This document shows, piece by piece, positions 41,828 through 51,377 of a DNA stretch of 64,000 nucleotides (position 1 is the stretch's first letter; every line of letters begins with the position of its first letter). Source of the DNA: Mycolicibacterium sp. CBMA 226 (GTDB lineage: Bacteria; Actinomycetota; Actinomycetes; Mycobacteriales; Mycobacteriaceae); the NCBI RefSeq assembly GCF_009729075.1, contig NZ_VTGY01000007.1, positions 248,001 through 312,000 on the forward strand, written 5' to 3'. The notes under the pieces were generated by a model that saw only the letters and a program-made list of their open reading frames with translations, did no database searches and was not told the origin of the DNA. The translations under genes and the position numbers were made by a program.

Positions 41828-44574
41828 TGTGGGGTTCCTTCCTGCACCAGCCGCCAGACGCGGTCCCTCGACATGGGGAGTTCGTATGGACGCACGCCGA
41901 TGGCGCGACGAATCGCGTTGGCAAGGGCAGGCGCCACAGGGTTGTACGGCGATTCGCTCATCGATTTCGCGCCGTAGGGACCGAGGTCGTCGGCAGTCTC
42001 TGCGAACAGCACTGCCGTTGTCGGAATGTCGGCCATCTGGGGCACGCGGTACAAGCGGAACGTGGGCGTCGATACCCGGCCCGAATCGTCGATCATGATC
42101 TCTTCGTAGAGCGCAGATCCGATTCCCTGGGCGACGCCGCCTTCAATCTGCCCCCGGCACTGGGCCGGATTGACGACGACGCCCGCGTCGGCTGCGTGCA
42201 CCGACTGCAGAACCTTGACCGTCCCGGTCTCGGTATTGACCGCAACCCGGAATCCCTGCACGTTGAACGCGATCGAACGCAGTTCACCCGCCTCGGCTCC
42301 GGTCGTCTGAATGCCGTCGCCCACCCGATACTGCACTGGCGCGGCCGCGATGACGTCGCCGAAACGCACCAACCCGGTAGCGGTCTGCACCCCATGTTCA
42401 CCCAGCACGCCGACTTCGCCGGTCAGCCGGAATACCGTGTCCAGCACCAACTCCCGCATACTCGACGCCGCGGCGTACAACGCCTTGCCTGCGACCGTGG
42501 TCCCCGCGGAGGCGAAGGCTCCGGTGTCGTAATCAGCGGCGTCGGTATCGCCGTTGCGCAGCGTGATCCGGTCCGGCGTGGTGGCCAGTGCGGTGGCGGC
42601 GATCTGCGTGTGGACCGTCGTGGTTCCGTTGCCGAATTCCACGGTCCCGATTCCCACCTCGTAGCAGCCGCTCGGGGTGAGTCGAACCTTGACCGAGGAG
42701 AAATGCCCCCGCGGCGCCAACGTGGCGATTGCGGCCAGTGCAATGCCCTCGCCTGTGCGCCACTGGGTTCCCACCGGAACGGCCTCGGCATCGGGCTCGC
42801 CGTCGGCGCTGGCCAGTGCCTGTTCGACGAGGTCCAGGCACTGGTCGAGCCCGTAACTGCCGTAGATCAGGTCTGGTTCGGGTTCGGCATTGGCGATCAA
42901 CAAGTCGTCGCCGTCGCGCACCATGTTCGTGCGACGAATGGTGAACGGGTCGATGCCCAGCTGCAGCGCCAGCTCATCGAGTGCGCTCTCGATCGCGAAG
43001 ATCACCTGACCGAGTCCGTACCCGCGGAACGCCCCCGACGGCGGGTTGTTGGTGTAGACGGCCTCAGCGTCGACGCGCTTGACGGGGCATCGATAAACCG
43101 ACACCGACTCCGCGCAGCCGTGGAACATGACGCCCGGCGAATGGTTTCCGTAGGCGCCGCCGTCACTCAGCACGGCCAGCTTCATCGCGGTCAACGTGCC
43201 GTCGGAGCGCGCGCCGAGGGTGACGTCGATCCGCATGGGATGGCGATAGGCGGTCGCGGTGAGCTCATCGGTCCGCGACATCTCGTACGCGACCGGCCGC
43301 CCGGTGCGCAGCACCGCAATCGCGACGAGGTCTTCGGTGAACATCTCCTGCTTGCCGCCGAAACCGCCCCCGACGCGCGCGGTATACACGCGAAGCCGGT
43401 CCTCGGGCAGGTCGAGCAGGAGGCACAGTTCCTTACGAACGAGGAACGGAACCTGTGAGCTGGTGCGCAGGGTGAGCCGGCCGTCGTCGTCCAACCAGCC
43501 GACGGTGCCGTGAGTTTCGAGCTGGGCGTGCGTAACCCGCGCCGTCCGCCAGGTGCCGCCGACCGTGACGTCGGCGTCCGCCAGGGCCGCGTCGATGTCG
43601 CCGCCGAAGCCCTCGTGCATCGCTGCGATCACGTTGCACGACGCGTCTGCGACGCCGTCTTCGAGCGTCCGGTCCGGATGCAACAGCGGCGCGCCCGCCG
43701 ACCTCGCCTCCTCCGGATCGAATACCGAAGGCAGCACCTCGTACCGGATCACGATGCGGCGTGCCGCGTCCTCCGCGGCCGCGAGCGTGTCGGCGACCAC
43801 CGCGGCGACCCGTTGTCCGATGAAGCGGACGACGGGGTCGAAGACGAGGGTGTCGTCGGGGTCGTCGGTGCGTATTTCGTGGCGCGCGGTGGAAAAGCGC
43901 GGCGTCGTGACATTGAGGTGCGTGAGGATCAGTTCGACCCCGGGCACCTCGCTGGCGGCCTCGGTATCGATCGCCACAATCCGGGCGTGCGCATGGGGTG
44001 ACCGCAGCACCGCGACGTGCAACAGACCTGGCACATCGACGTCGAATGTGTAGGGCTCGCACCCGGTGACGATTCGTCGGCCGGCGGGCGGCCGCAGTGA
44101 CTGCCCGATGGCCGGGCCGGCTGCAGCGACGCCGTCGCCGCTGCCGGTGACGGCCGCCCGAATCGCGTCGCGAATCGGCCGGTAGCCGGTGCAACGACAC
44201 AGGTTGCCCTTCATCCGCCGGTCCAGATCATCGAGGTCGTCCGGCTCGAGGGTGGCGGCGGTGACAATCATCCCGGCGGTGCAGAAGCCGCATTGAAAGG
44301 CGAAGTTGTCGCAGAACGCACGCTGCATCGGATGCAGATCATCGCCGTCGGCGAGCCCGGCAACCGTGGTGACCGCGCGGCCGCCCACCCGGGCGGCGGG
44401 GTAAATGCACGAGTGCACCGGCACGCCGTCGAGGATGACCGCGCACGCCCCGCAGTCGCCGGCGTCGCAGCCCTTCTTGACGTCGAGGTGCCCGGTTTCC
44501 CGGAGCAGGGTGCGCAAGCACTGCCCCGGGCGAGCGTCAGCTTCGACGGTCGTGCCGTTGACATCAAATCTCAT
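41824..44574 (-). CDS. Xanthine dehydrogenase, fused FeS and molybdopterin subunits
   Basis: The 916-residue protein has a plant-type [2Fe-2S] site (Cys36, Cys41, Cys44, Cys56), a second [2Fe-2S] site (Cys95, Cys98, Cys126, Cys128), then the molybdopterin large domain from about residue 165 to the end ([49 protein letters not shown] holding the active-site Glu). There is no FAD module between them; that subunit is encoded separately at 46524. FeS-Mo fusion with separate FAD is unlike the usual XdhA/XdhB split. ATG 44574 lies 34 bases after the permease gene stop. Confidence 0.92.
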   Translation of the reverse strand: MRFDVNGTTVEADARPGQCLRTLLRETGHLDVKKGCDAGDCGACAVILDGVPVHSCIYPAARVGGRAVTTVAGLADGDDLHPMQRAFCDNFAFQCGFCTAGMIVTAATLEPDDLDDLDRRMKGNLCRCTGYRPIRDAIRAAVTGSGDGVAAAGPAIGQSLRPPAGRRIVTGCEPYTFDVDVPGLLHVAVLRSPHAHARIVAIDTEAASEVPGVELILTHLNVTTPRFSTARHEIRTDDPDDTLVFDPVVRFIGQRVAAVVADTLAAAEDAARRIVIRYEVLPSVFDPEEARSAGAPLLHPDRTLEDGVADASCNVIAAMHEGFGGDIDAALADADVTVGGTWRTARVTHAQLETHGTVGWLDDDGRLTLRTSSQVPFLVRKELCLLLDLPEDRLRVYTARVGGGFGGKQEMFTEDLVAIAVLRTGRPVAYEMSRTDELTATAYRHPMRIDVTLGARSDGTLTAMKLAVLSDGGAYGNHSPGVMFHGCAESVSVYRCPVKRVDAEAVYTNNPPSGAFRGYGLGQVIFAIESALDELALQLGIDPFTIRRTNMVRDGDDLLIANAEPEPDLIYGSYGLDQCLDLVEQALASADGEPDAEAVPVGTQWRTGEGIALAAIATLAPRGHFSSVKVRLTPSGCYEVGIGTVEFGNGTTTVHTQIAATALATTPDRITLRNGDTDAADYDTGAFASAGTTVAGKALYAAASSMRELVLDTVFRLTGEVGVLGEHGVQTATGLVRFGDVIAAAPVQYRVGDGIQTTGAEAGELRSIAFNVQGFRVAVNTETGTVKVLQSVHAADAGVVVNPAQCRGQIEGGVAQGIGSALYEEIMIDDSGRVSTPTFRLYRVPQMADIPTTAVLFAETADDLGPYGAKSMSESPYNPVAPALANAIRRAIGVRPYELPMSRDRVWRLVQEGTPQ

Positions 44575-44608
44575 ACGCACGCCGTTGCGCGTGGCAGCCG
44601 GTTGATCG

Positions 44609-46534
44609 TCATCGCGCGAGTCGCAGGCGGCGGGCCGCGGCGATGGGATTCGCGTCGGCAACCAGGTCATCGAATCGCCACGCCGCGATTCGCGAGATCT
44701 CACTGAGCGCGGCCATGTGCTCGACCTGCGGAGAATTGTCGAGTCGCCGCCAGCCGAGCGTCAAAATGTGTTCGCGACTTTCCAGATCGCGAAGGCAGAT
44801 GATGAGGGGAAAGCCGAATTTGGCTTCGTAGGCGGCCGACAGCTCGCTGAATTCCTCGGTCTCCTCCTCGGTGAGACCGTCGAGGCCCAGGTAGGCCAGA
44901 TCGACTTTCGACACGTTGTGTTCCTGAGCCTCGGCCAGGCCCGGATACGCGCGCATCAGCTCCATCTGCTCGTCGGGGGTAGCCGCCAGCAGCGCGGTCT
45001 GGACAGCGCCACGCAGTGCGCGGGTGTCAGTAAACGGACGTTGCGCGTAAGCGCGTTCGACCGGCCACGCGAGACCCTGATAGAGAACCGAGAAGGTCTT
45101 GACGAACTCCTCCTCCGTCATCTTGTTGACGGCGTCGAGGCCGATTTCGCCGGTCCGCGGTGTGCCCGCGACCATCGGGCCGCGATTCGGGCCGATGTGG
45201 AAGAACACGATGTTCAAGACGATCGCGGCAAGGGCGCCCAGCGTGATCCCTGAACCGCAGATGATCTGGGCCCAGGCGGGAAAGCTGAACTTCAACAGCG
45301 GCTGGGCGGTGACGAGCATGCCCAGGCCGAGTGCGGTGCCGACGATCACCGCGTTGCGGTGGTCGTTGAAGTCGACCTTCGAAAGAGTCTGGATACCCAC
45401 CACGGCCACCGTGGCGAACAGCGCCAACGATGCCCCGCCGAGCACTGAGTGCGGGATCGCGGCCACGACAGCCGCGGCCTTTGGTAGATAGCCCAGCACG
45501 ATCATGATGACAGCGGCAGCGGCGACCACCCAGCGGCTCTTGACCTGCGTCAAGCGAACGAGTCCGACGTTCTCCGCGAAGCACGTATAGGGAAACGAGT
45601 TGAGCACGCCGCCAACCGTGGTCGCCATACCGTCGGCACGCAGTGCTCTCGCGATGTCGTTGGCGCCCACCCGCTTACCGACGATCTCGGCCGTCGCGAA
45701 CACGTCACCTGTGGTTTCCACCGCGGTGATGATCATGACGACGATCATCGAGATGATCGCGGTCGCGCTGAAAGTAGGCCAGCCGAAGTAGAACGGCGTG
45801 GTCACGCCGAGCCAGTGGGCCTTGCCGACGGCACTGAAATCAACCTCCCCGAGCAGCGCGGCGACCGCAGTTCCGATGACCAGCCCGGCCAGCACGGCGA
45901 TCGTGGCGAGGAACCCGCGAAAGAGGCGCTGCATGACGACGATGATCAGCAGGGTGCCCGCGGCGTACGCGAGATCCTTGAGCGCCACATCGCTTTTCAT
46001 CGCCTCGGTGGTCGTGCCACCGACAATGTCGTTCGCCGCGACGGGCAGGAGCGCGATCCCGATGATCGTGATGACCGATCCGGTGACGACCGGCGGGAAG
46101 AACCGCAGCAGCTTCGAGAAGTACGGCGCCATGAAGAAGGTGAAGAGTCCGGCGACGATCACCGACCCGTACACCGAGAGCAGACCGGGCACCCCTGACA
46201 AGCCGCCGGCTGTGCCGATCGCGATCATCGGGCTGACAGCCGCGAAGGTCACCCCCTGGATGAGCGGGAGTTTGACGCCCACTTTCCAGAAGCCGACCGA
46301 CTGGATGAGCGTCGCGATGCCACACGTGAACAAGTCGGCATTGATCAGGTGGATCATCTGCTCGGGCGACAGTTTCAGGGCTCCGGCGACGATGATCGGA
46401 ACCAGCACCGCCCCGGCATAGAACGCCAGGACGTGCTGCATGCCGTACACCGCGAGCTTGGGAATCGGCAAGACTTCGTCGACCGGATGCACGGCCTTGC
46501 GCGCGACGTCGGCTCTGTTGGTCTCAGTCGGCAT
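44609..46534 (-). CDS. NCS2 purine permease fused to an OHCU-decarboxylase-like domain
   Basis: The 641-residue protein has an N-terminal NCS2 (uracil-xanthine) permease at residues about 20-445, with TM8 motif [10 protein letters not shown] (Glu273) and the substrate motif ENVGLVRLT (321-329). A C-terminal domain (about 472-628) has [29 protein letters not shown] and [14 protein letters not shown], matching OHCU decarboxylases. The catalytic His is Tyr530 (AYPGLA) and the catalytic Glu is Asp545, while Ser542 remains. So it is probably not an active decarboxylase and may be a sensor or tether. The free-standing UraD at 48471 keeps His, Ser and Glu. ATG 46534 overlaps the FAD gene by 11 bases. 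Confidence 0.9.
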   Translation of the reverse strand: MPTETNRADVARKAVHPVDEVLPIPKLAVYGMQHVLAFYAGAVLVPIIVAGALKLSPEQMIHLINADLFTCGIATLIQSVGFWKVGVKLPLIQGVTFAAVSPMIAIGTAGGLSGVPGLLSVYGSVIVAGLFTFFMAPYFSKLLRFFPPVVTGSVITIIGIALLPVAANDIVGGTTTEAMKSDVALKDLAYAAGTLLIIVVMQRLFRGFLATIAVLAGLVIGTAVAALLGEVDFSAVGKAHWLGVTTPFYFGWPTFSATAIISMIVVMIITAVETTGDVFATAEIVGKRVGANDIARALRADGMATTVGGVLNSFPYTCFAENVGLVRLTQVKSRWVVAAAAVIMIVLGYLPKAAAVVAAIPHSVLGGASLALFATVAVVGIQTLSKVDFNDHRNAVIVGTALGLGMLVTAQPLLKFSFPAWAQIICGSGITLGALAAIVLNIVFFHIGPNRGPMVAGTPRTGEIGLDAVNKMTEEEFVKTFSVLYQGLAWPVERAYAQRPFTDTRALRGAVQTALLAATPDEQMELMRAYPGLAEAQEHNVSKVDLAYLGLDGLTEEETEEFSELSAAYEAKFGFPLIICLRDLESREHILTLGWRRLDNSPQVEHMAALSEISRIAAWRFDDLVADANPIAAARRLRLAR

Positions 46535-47351
46535 GGCCCACCTCCAGGCGTGAATGAAGTTCTGCGCGAATATCCAGCGCCAGCACCGCGCTGACGGCCC
46601 GGCGCCAATCAGCGGACCCGAGTGGGTCCGTGTAATAGCCGGGGGCGGCCAGAACGTCGGATCGGAGCGCTTCGGCGCTGGGCATTGCCGGATAGCGGAA
46701 GACCGTGGGGGCGAGCGTCGCGGCCGTGACGGTGAAGACCGTCGACCCGTCGTCGTCGCGGCGGCCGCTGACGACGGCACCGGAGCGTCCGTGCTCGGCG
46801 AGCGCGATGGTCTGCAGTGCCGCCGTGGAGCGCAGCGCGCGTTCGGGCAGGTGCAATGCCCGCAGCACCTCGCCGTGGCCCAGCGAGTTGGTGCCGTTGC
46901 CGGTGACCAGCTCAGCCACCCGGTCCCATCGGGTCCGGCCGTCAGGCGTCCAGACCTCGGCCACGCCGTCGAGGGCGACGGCGAGCGACACCATCGAGGC
47001 GGCTGCGAACGACCGGCAGATGTTGCCCCCAACGGTCGCGACGTTCCAGATCTTGAACGAGGCGAGTAATGCGTTGGCACAGTCACCGAAGAGCTGCTGG
47101 GCCGGCCAGTCGGCTCGCCGCGGGTAGCGCACGAGTTCGGCGATGGTGCACGTCGCCGCGATGCGCAGCCCGTCGCCGGTGCGCTCGATGGGGCACCAGC
47201 CCATGGTCGTGAGGTCGACGACACCGGTGAGCTCGGCCTGCGGTTCCGAGAACATCCACGTCCCCCCGGCGACGAACGACTCGCCGTCGGCAAGGTGCAG
47301 GTCGTCGCGGGCGCGCGCGAATCGGTATCGGCTGACGGTGTTCAGGTCCAT
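46524..47351 (-). CDS. Xanthine dehydrogenase FAD-binding subunit
   Basis: The 275-residue protein of the CO dehydrogenase FAD family has AGGTWMFSEP-type SFVAGGTWMF at residues about 26-35 and WNVATVGGNICRSFAAASMV at about 100-120, the FAD loops, followed by a CODH_FAD-like C-terminal part. It would shuttle electrons from the FeS clusters of the fused subunit at 41824 to NAD+ or another acceptor. It is transcribed four bases after the urate oxidase stop and overlaps the permease start by 11 bases. Confidence 0.88.
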   Translation of the reverse strand: MDLNTVSRYRFARARDDLHLADGESFVAGGTWMFSEPQAELTGVVDLTTMGWCPIERTGDGLRIAATCTIAELVRYPRRADWPAQQLFGDCANALLASFKIWNVATVGGNICRSFAAASMVSLAVALDGVAEVWTPDGRTRWDRVAELVTGNGTNSLGHGEVLRALHLPERALRSTAALQTIALAEHGRSGAVVSGRRDDDGSTVFTVTAATLAPTVFRYPAMPSAEALRSDVLAAPGYYTDPLGSADWRRAVSAVLALDIRAELHSRLEVGHAD

Positions 47352-47355
47352 GGGC

Positions 47356-48273
47356 TCAGCAGAAACCTGGGATCGTGGCCCACGCCTCTGGCGCCTGATC
47401 CGCGCCCTCGCGGGTGATGGTGGCTTCGATCAAGCCGTACGGCCGGTCGGCGGCGTAGAAGACCTCGTTCGGGTTCTCCAGACCGAACGGGCTGAGGTCG
47501 ACGACGAAGTGGTGTTTGTTGGGACACGACAACTTCACTTCGGCGACCACATCGAACTTCTCGAGGATCTTCTTGCCGATCTCGAACAGCGTCTGTTGCA
47601 ACGAGAGCGAATGGACGCTCGCGAACGTGGCCAGCACGATCTCGGTGATGGCTTCGTGTAAGGCGTTGAAGTCGAGGTCGGGGCCGCCGGCGTCAGTGCT
47701 GAGGTAGCGCCACCATGCGGTGATGGACGTGGCCATGATGCGGTCGTCGGTCTCGACCAGCGTGGTGTATTTGTCCCGGGGGAAGCCGTGGAACTCCGAC
47801 CCGGTCGACTTGAGCACGACGCAGTCCTCGATGCCCGACACCACCCACGTCGTGTCGCCGGCCATCTGAACGACCGTCGTCCGGACGAACTTGCCGGCCC
47901 GCACGAACGAGTGGTCGTGCGCCTTGCCGTCGACGACGATCCGTTCCCACGCGTATTCCTTTGCCTCCCAACGACCTCCGGTGACCCACTCGAAATCTCC
48001 GATGAAGTGCCTGCCCAACGCGATCAGAAGATCCTCGGGTGATTTCACGCCCACTTCTTTCGCGTAGGCGTACACCGTGTTCTTCTGCGTGTCGGTCGCG
48101 ACCACGTGCGAGTTGTCGCCCTCGTAGTGGCATGCGCTGAAATCGCCCCGCAACTGCGAGGTGACGTTCAAATCGATGATGCGATGTACGGGGGTGTCCC
48201 GGACGATGCGTACGAGGCGGTTCTCCGCCTTGCCGTACTGATTCGATCCGAGGACGATGTCACCCACAGCCAC
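47356..48273 (-). CDS. uaZ: Urate oxidase (uricase)
   Basis: The 305-residue cofactor-free T-fold oxidase converts urate and O2 to 5-hydroxyisourate and H2O2. The first domain has ATDTQKNTVYAYAKE with the catalytic Thr and Lys region. GSEFHGFPRDKYTTL and NKHHFVVDLSPFG follow in the second domain, and the C-terminus is IPGFC. Both tandem T-fold halves are complete. It is the first gene of the leftward purine operon, divergent from uraD. Confidence 0.95.
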   Translation of the reverse strand: MAVGDIVLGSNQYGKAENRLVRIVRDTPVHRIIDLNVTSQLRGDFSACHYEGDNSHVVATDTQKNTVYAYAKEVGVKSPEDLLIALGRHFIGDFEWVTGGRWEAKEYAWERIVVDGKAHDHSFVRAGKFVRTTVVQMAGDTTWVVSGIEDCVVLKSTGSEFHGFPRDKYTTLVETDDRIMATSITAWWRYLSTDAGGPDLDFNALHEAITEIVLATFASVHSLSLQQTLFEIGKKILEKFDVVAEVKLSCPNKHHFVVDLSPFGLENPNEVFYAADRPYGLIEATITREGADQAPEAWATIPGFC

Positions 48274-48470
48274 GATTTCCCCTGACGCACGATGGACTGC
48301 TTACCCTTGCAACGTACGTTTCAGATTTTGTTGTGGCGTCACCATTTCGTTTCGGCCATGTGACGAGTTTCCGGCCCGAGCAATGGCCTAATCCAAGCGA
48401 GAGCTGCATGTTTTCCGGAATGTAACGATTTCGTCGGGGGTGGGCGTTGCTGCAACGCTAGATTCAGACC
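48274..48470. promoter_or_regulatory. Divergent purine-cluster promoter region with palindrome
   Basis: Holds the promoters of urate oxidase (left) and uraD (right). GCGTTGC-T-GCAACGC at 48444-48458 is a perfect palindrome with 7-base arms, 12 bases before the uraD ATG. A half-site GCAACG recurs at 48309-48314 near the urate oxidase start. The adjacent RpiR protein is the probable binder. Confidence 0.6.
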
Positions 48471-48959
48471 ATGGATCTTCAGACTTTCAACTCTGCGTTG
48501 CCTGAGGAAGCCGAAGAAGTGCTGCGCCCCTGTGCCGACATTGCGCCCTGGCTGAGCGCTGTTGTCGCCGCGCGGCCATATGCCAGTCTCGACGAACTCG
48601 AGTCGACGGCCGCGCGGGCCGCCGACGACTGGAGCGTCGACAACCTGGACCAGGCACTGGCCCAGCACCCCCGCATCGGCGAACGAGCCAACGGCACATC
48701 TGTCGAGTCCGGCCTCTCCCGCGGGGAACAACCGGCCATGGCCGGCGAGCTTGCCGCGGCGATGGCCAGAGCCAATGCGGACTACGAAGCAAAGTTCGGG
48801 CGCATCTTCCTCATCCGCGCGAAGGGCCGCAGCGCAGCCGACATCTATGCCGCCCTACAACATCGACTGTCGCTCGGCCGCGAGGAGGAAGCCGCCATCG
48901 CCATCGGCCAGCTTCGTGAGATCGCCCTGCTTCGCCTGACCGAAAGAGTGACACCATGA
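48471..48959 (+). CDS. uraD: OHCU decarboxylase
   Basis: The 162-residue helical protein decarboxylates 2-oxo-4-hydroxy-4-carboxy-5-ureidoimidazoline to S-allantoin. Catalytic His66 is in AQHPRIGERA, with Ser83 and Glu86 in LSRGEQ, and KFGRIFLIRAKGRSA follows. Length is usual. It is first in the rightward operon and overlaps uraH by four bases (ATGA). It contrasts with the decayed copy fused to the permease at 44609. Confidence 0.92.
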   Translation: MDLQTFNSALPEEAEEVLRPCADIAPWLSAVVAARPYASLDELESTAARAADDWSVDNLDQALAQHPRIGERANGTSVESGLSRGEQPAMAGELAAAMARANADYEAKFGRIFLIRAKGRSAADIYAALQHRLSLGREEEAAIAIGQLREIALLRLTERVTP

Positions 48960-49285
48960 CATCACCGTCGGCGCAGACATCCCTGTCCACCCATGTGCTC
49001 GACGCGGCCCGCGGGAAACCCGCCGCGGATCTCCAGGTCGTCCTCAGCCGAATGAATGAGCCGGTGGCGGCCGCGCACACCGACAGCGACGGACGAATCA
49101 GTTGGGCCGTCGCACTCGATCCCGGTGACTACCTACTCCATTTCGCGACGGGCGCCTGGTTCGCCAGTACCGATCGCGAGGCCTTCTACCCCACCGTCGA
49201 ACTGCACGTCACGATCGGAGCCGGCCACACGCACGTCGCGCTGTTGCTGAGTCCGTTCGCATACACCACCTACAGGGGAAGCTGA
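48956..49285 (+). CDS. uraH: 5-hydroxyisourate hydrolase (transthyretin-like)
   Basis: The 109-residue transthyretin-fold enzyme hydrolyses 5-hydroxyisourate to OHCU. LSTHVLDAARGKPA at residues about 10-23 holds the active-site His. The C-terminal tetrapeptide YRGS is the enzyme signature that distinguishes it from transthyretin. It overlaps uraD by four bases and its stop overlaps the rpiR-type regulator by one base (TGATG). Confidence 0.95.
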   Translation: MTSPSAQTSLSTHVLDAARGKPAADLQVVLSRMNEPVAAAHTDSDGRISWAVALDPGDYLLHFATGAWFASTDREAFYPTVELHVTIGAGHTHVALLLSPFAYTTYRGS

Positions 49286-50148
49286 TGCACCCGGACGAGC
49301 CGGACTCGCTCGAGGCCAGAATCGCGACCCGCTACGCGTCGCTGAGCCCGCAGGAACGCCGCGCCGCCGACGTGCTGCTCGCCCACGCGGGCGATGCCGG
49401 TACCTATCACGCCAGCGAACTCGCCACCATGGCCGACGTCTCGAAGGCGACGTTCTCCCGGCTGGTGCGCGCCCTGGAATTCAACAACTTCGACGACATG
49501 CGCGAGCACCTGCGCGCGCTGCGGCGATCAGGGGTGCCCCTCGCCATCGACAGGACGCCCGACGTCAGCGCGATCATCTCGCAGGACATCGCCAACCTCC
49601 ACGCCATGCACGCGCTGCTGGACGAGGCGGTGATCGAGGCCGTCGCAGAGAAGATCGCCACCTCCCGTCGCATCGCGGTCTGCGGCTATCGGAGCAGCCT
49701 GGCCGCGGCAACGGTGCTGCGACTGAACCTCGCACAAATCCGGCCCGACACCTGGCTGGCCTCGAATTCGGGTCAGTCTGTCGCCGAAGACATCGCGGAC
49801 TTCGATGAGCGGGACCTGGTCATCGTGATGTCGTTCCGGCGCCACGGCCGCTGGGCCAAAGAACTCGTCGATTGGGCTTGCGAGTCGCGAATTCCGTTGG
49901 CGCTCTTCGCCGACGACCAACTCCGTGCGCTCGCGACGCGCGCCACCTGGTGGCTCGAATGCCCGAACGTCTCCCCCGGCGCGTTCGACAGTCAGGCCGC
50001 GGTGATGAGCCTCGTTTCAGTGCTCTCCGATCGCGTTCTTGCCCTCACGCCCGACGGCGCACAGCGCATCAACCGCGTCAACTCGGTCCACGAGACACTT
50101 GGCGCACCGCGTCGAGCAACGAGTCGGCGAACTCCGGGCGACACATGA
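49285..50148 (+). CDS. RpiR-family regulator (HTH + SIS), probable purine-operon regulator
   Basis: The 287-residue protein has an N-terminal HTH_6 domain (residues about 8-85; [26 protein letters not shown]) and a C-terminal SIS domain (about 120-245; [38 protein letters not shown]). SIS domains usually bind sugar phosphates, but RpiR proteins in purine clusters probably sense ureides. It is third in uraD-uraH. The C-terminus overlaps the convergent cysQ by 71 bases. Confidence 0.9.
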   Translation: MHPDEPDSLEARIATRYASLSPQERRAADVLLAHAGDAGTYHASELATMADVSKATFSRLVRALEFNNFDDMREHLRALRRSGVPLAIDRTPDVSAIISQDIANLHAMHALLDEAVIEAVAEKIATSRRIAVCGYRSSLAAATVLRLNLAQIRPDTWLASNSGQSVAEDIADFDERDLVIVMSFRRHGRWAKELVDWACESRIPLALFADDQLRALATRATWWLECPNVSPGAFDSQAAVMSLVSVLSDRVLALTPDGAQRINRVNSVHETLGAPRRATSRRTPGDT

Positions 50149-50848
50149 CGAAGTCCGGCAGGTAGGGGTCGGGCCGGTTGTAGCGCAGCGGCGAGCCGTC
50201 CAGGCGCGACGCGAACAGGCCCGCCGCCTGCACCACGCCGGCCGGTGCGGCCGAGTCCCATTCCCACTGGCCGCCGGCATGCACGTAGGCGTCGACGTCG
50301 CCGCGCACCACGGCCATCGCCTTGGCGCCGGCCGAGCCGATGCCGACGAGCTCCATGTCGAGCACATCGCGCAGCCACCAGACCACAGCCGGCGGCCGGT
50401 ACGTACTGGTGGCGACGCGGATGGGCCCGGGACGACGCGGCGGCGGGCCGGTCACAGTATCGGTGCGGTGCACCTCACCGTGCGCGGGCAGGGCGACGGC
50501 CGCGTCGGTGATGGACCCGTCCGCGCTGCCGTTGCGCTGCCACAGCGCGATGTGGACGGCCCAGTCGGGCCGGCCCCGGCCGAACTCGCGGGTGCCGTCG
50601 ACGGGGTCGACGATCCACACGCGGTCCGAACGCAACCGCACCAGGTCGTCGGCGGCCTCCTCCGACAGGATGGCGTCGTCCGGGCGGGCAGTGCGCAGCC
50701 GGTCGAGGATCAGGGTGTTGGAGTGCCGGTCACCGGCCGCACCGAGGGTATATGGGTCGTGGGACCCGAGCCGGTCGCGCACCGACAGCAGGAATTCCCC
50801 TGCCTCTTGCGCGACCTCGGCGGCCAACGCGACATCGCTGCGCTCCAC
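50078..50848 (-). CDS. cysQ: 3'-phosphoadenosine 5'-phosphate phosphatase CysQ
   Basis: The 256-residue Li-sensitive phosphatase of the inositol monophosphatase fold hydrolyses PAP/PAPS in sulfur metabolism. Metal motifs are [21 protein letters not shown] (DPxDGTxxF) and [12 protein letters not shown] near residue 205. GTG 50848 ([12 protein letters not shown]) aligns with the mycobacterial N-terminus; GTG 50887 would add 13 residues. It follows the M. tuberculosis position beyond mshC, with the purine island between. Its 3' end overlaps the RpiR gene. Confidence 0.93.
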   Translation of the reverse strand: MERSDVALAAEVAQEAGEFLLSVRDRLGSHDPYTLGAAGDRHSNTLILDRLRTARPDDAILSEEAADDLVRLRSDRVWIVDPVDGTREFGRGRPDWAVHIALWQRNGSADGSITDAAVALPAHGEVHRTDTVTGPPPRRPGPIRVATSTYRPPAVVWWLRDVLDMELVGIGSAGAKAMAVVRGDVDAYVHAGGQWEWDSAAPAGVVQAAGLFASRLDGSPLRYNRPDPYLPDFVMCRPEFADSLLDAVRQVSRGPS

Positions 50849-50990
50849 GCCAAAGAGTATCGCCGAGGCCGACGTCACAGCCGACACCGCCTATTCACAG
50901 GCAGATTGCAGGCTGCTGGCAGGTTCTGCCGAAATAGGGCCCATAGCATTTCGGGAAGCTATTTACCCGCCAGTCATTAAGGAGGACGCC

Positions 50991-51287
50991 ATGGGCGCCG
51001 CATCCATCGGGACGTCGAAGCGCCGTCGGTCACGGCTGGCGAAGTCGTTCGGATTCGTGGGGATCGCCGCGGCGGTGACGATGGGCGTACTCGGCGTGGC
51101 CAACGCTCCCGCTCCCGACAATGCTCCCGTGGCTTCGTCGGGTCACGGCGCGAGCTCTGGTCAGTACAACCAGCCGACCGTCGGCGGCATGAACTTCGGC
51201 GCCACTGCCACCGCGACGACGCCCAGCAGCGTCGAGCCCGTCACTGTCGCTTCCCCGCCGGTGAAGGCCAAGCCGTACTCCGGCTAG
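50991..51287 (+). CDS. Small exported protein of unknown function
   Basis: The 98-residue protein starts MGAASIGTSKRRRSRLAKSF with a basic n-region, hydrophobic core VGIAAAVTMGVLGVANA and likely cleavage near residue 40. The mature part is Ser/Ala/Pro/Thr-rich and disordered. ATG 50991 is set by AAGGAGGAC at 50979-50987, an unusually strong ribosome-binding site. It is followed directly by a strong terminator, so it forms a single-gene transcript. Confidence 0.75.
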   Translation: MGAASIGTSKRRRSRLAKSFGFVGIAAAVTMGVLGVANAPAPDNAPVASSGHGASSGQYNQPTVGGMNFGATATATTPSSVEPVTVASPPVKAKPYSG

Positions 51288-51301
51288 TCGACGACATCCG
51301 C

Positions 51302-51336
51302 GAAAAGGGCTCCGGGAGATTCCCGGAGCCCTTTTC
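51302..51336. terminator. Strong bidirectional intrinsic terminator
   Basis: A perfect 16-bp stem (GAAAAGGGCTCCGGGA at 51302-51317, loop GAT, complement at 51321-51336) has a four-T run inside the right arm and four A in the left, so it can act on both strands. It lies 14 bases after the small exported protein's stop and 41 bases beyond the end of the convergent GNAT gene. Confidence 0.9.
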
Positions 51337-51377
51337 TCGTATTACGTTGTCGCGCAGACCACTTCGGTCTGCCGTGC

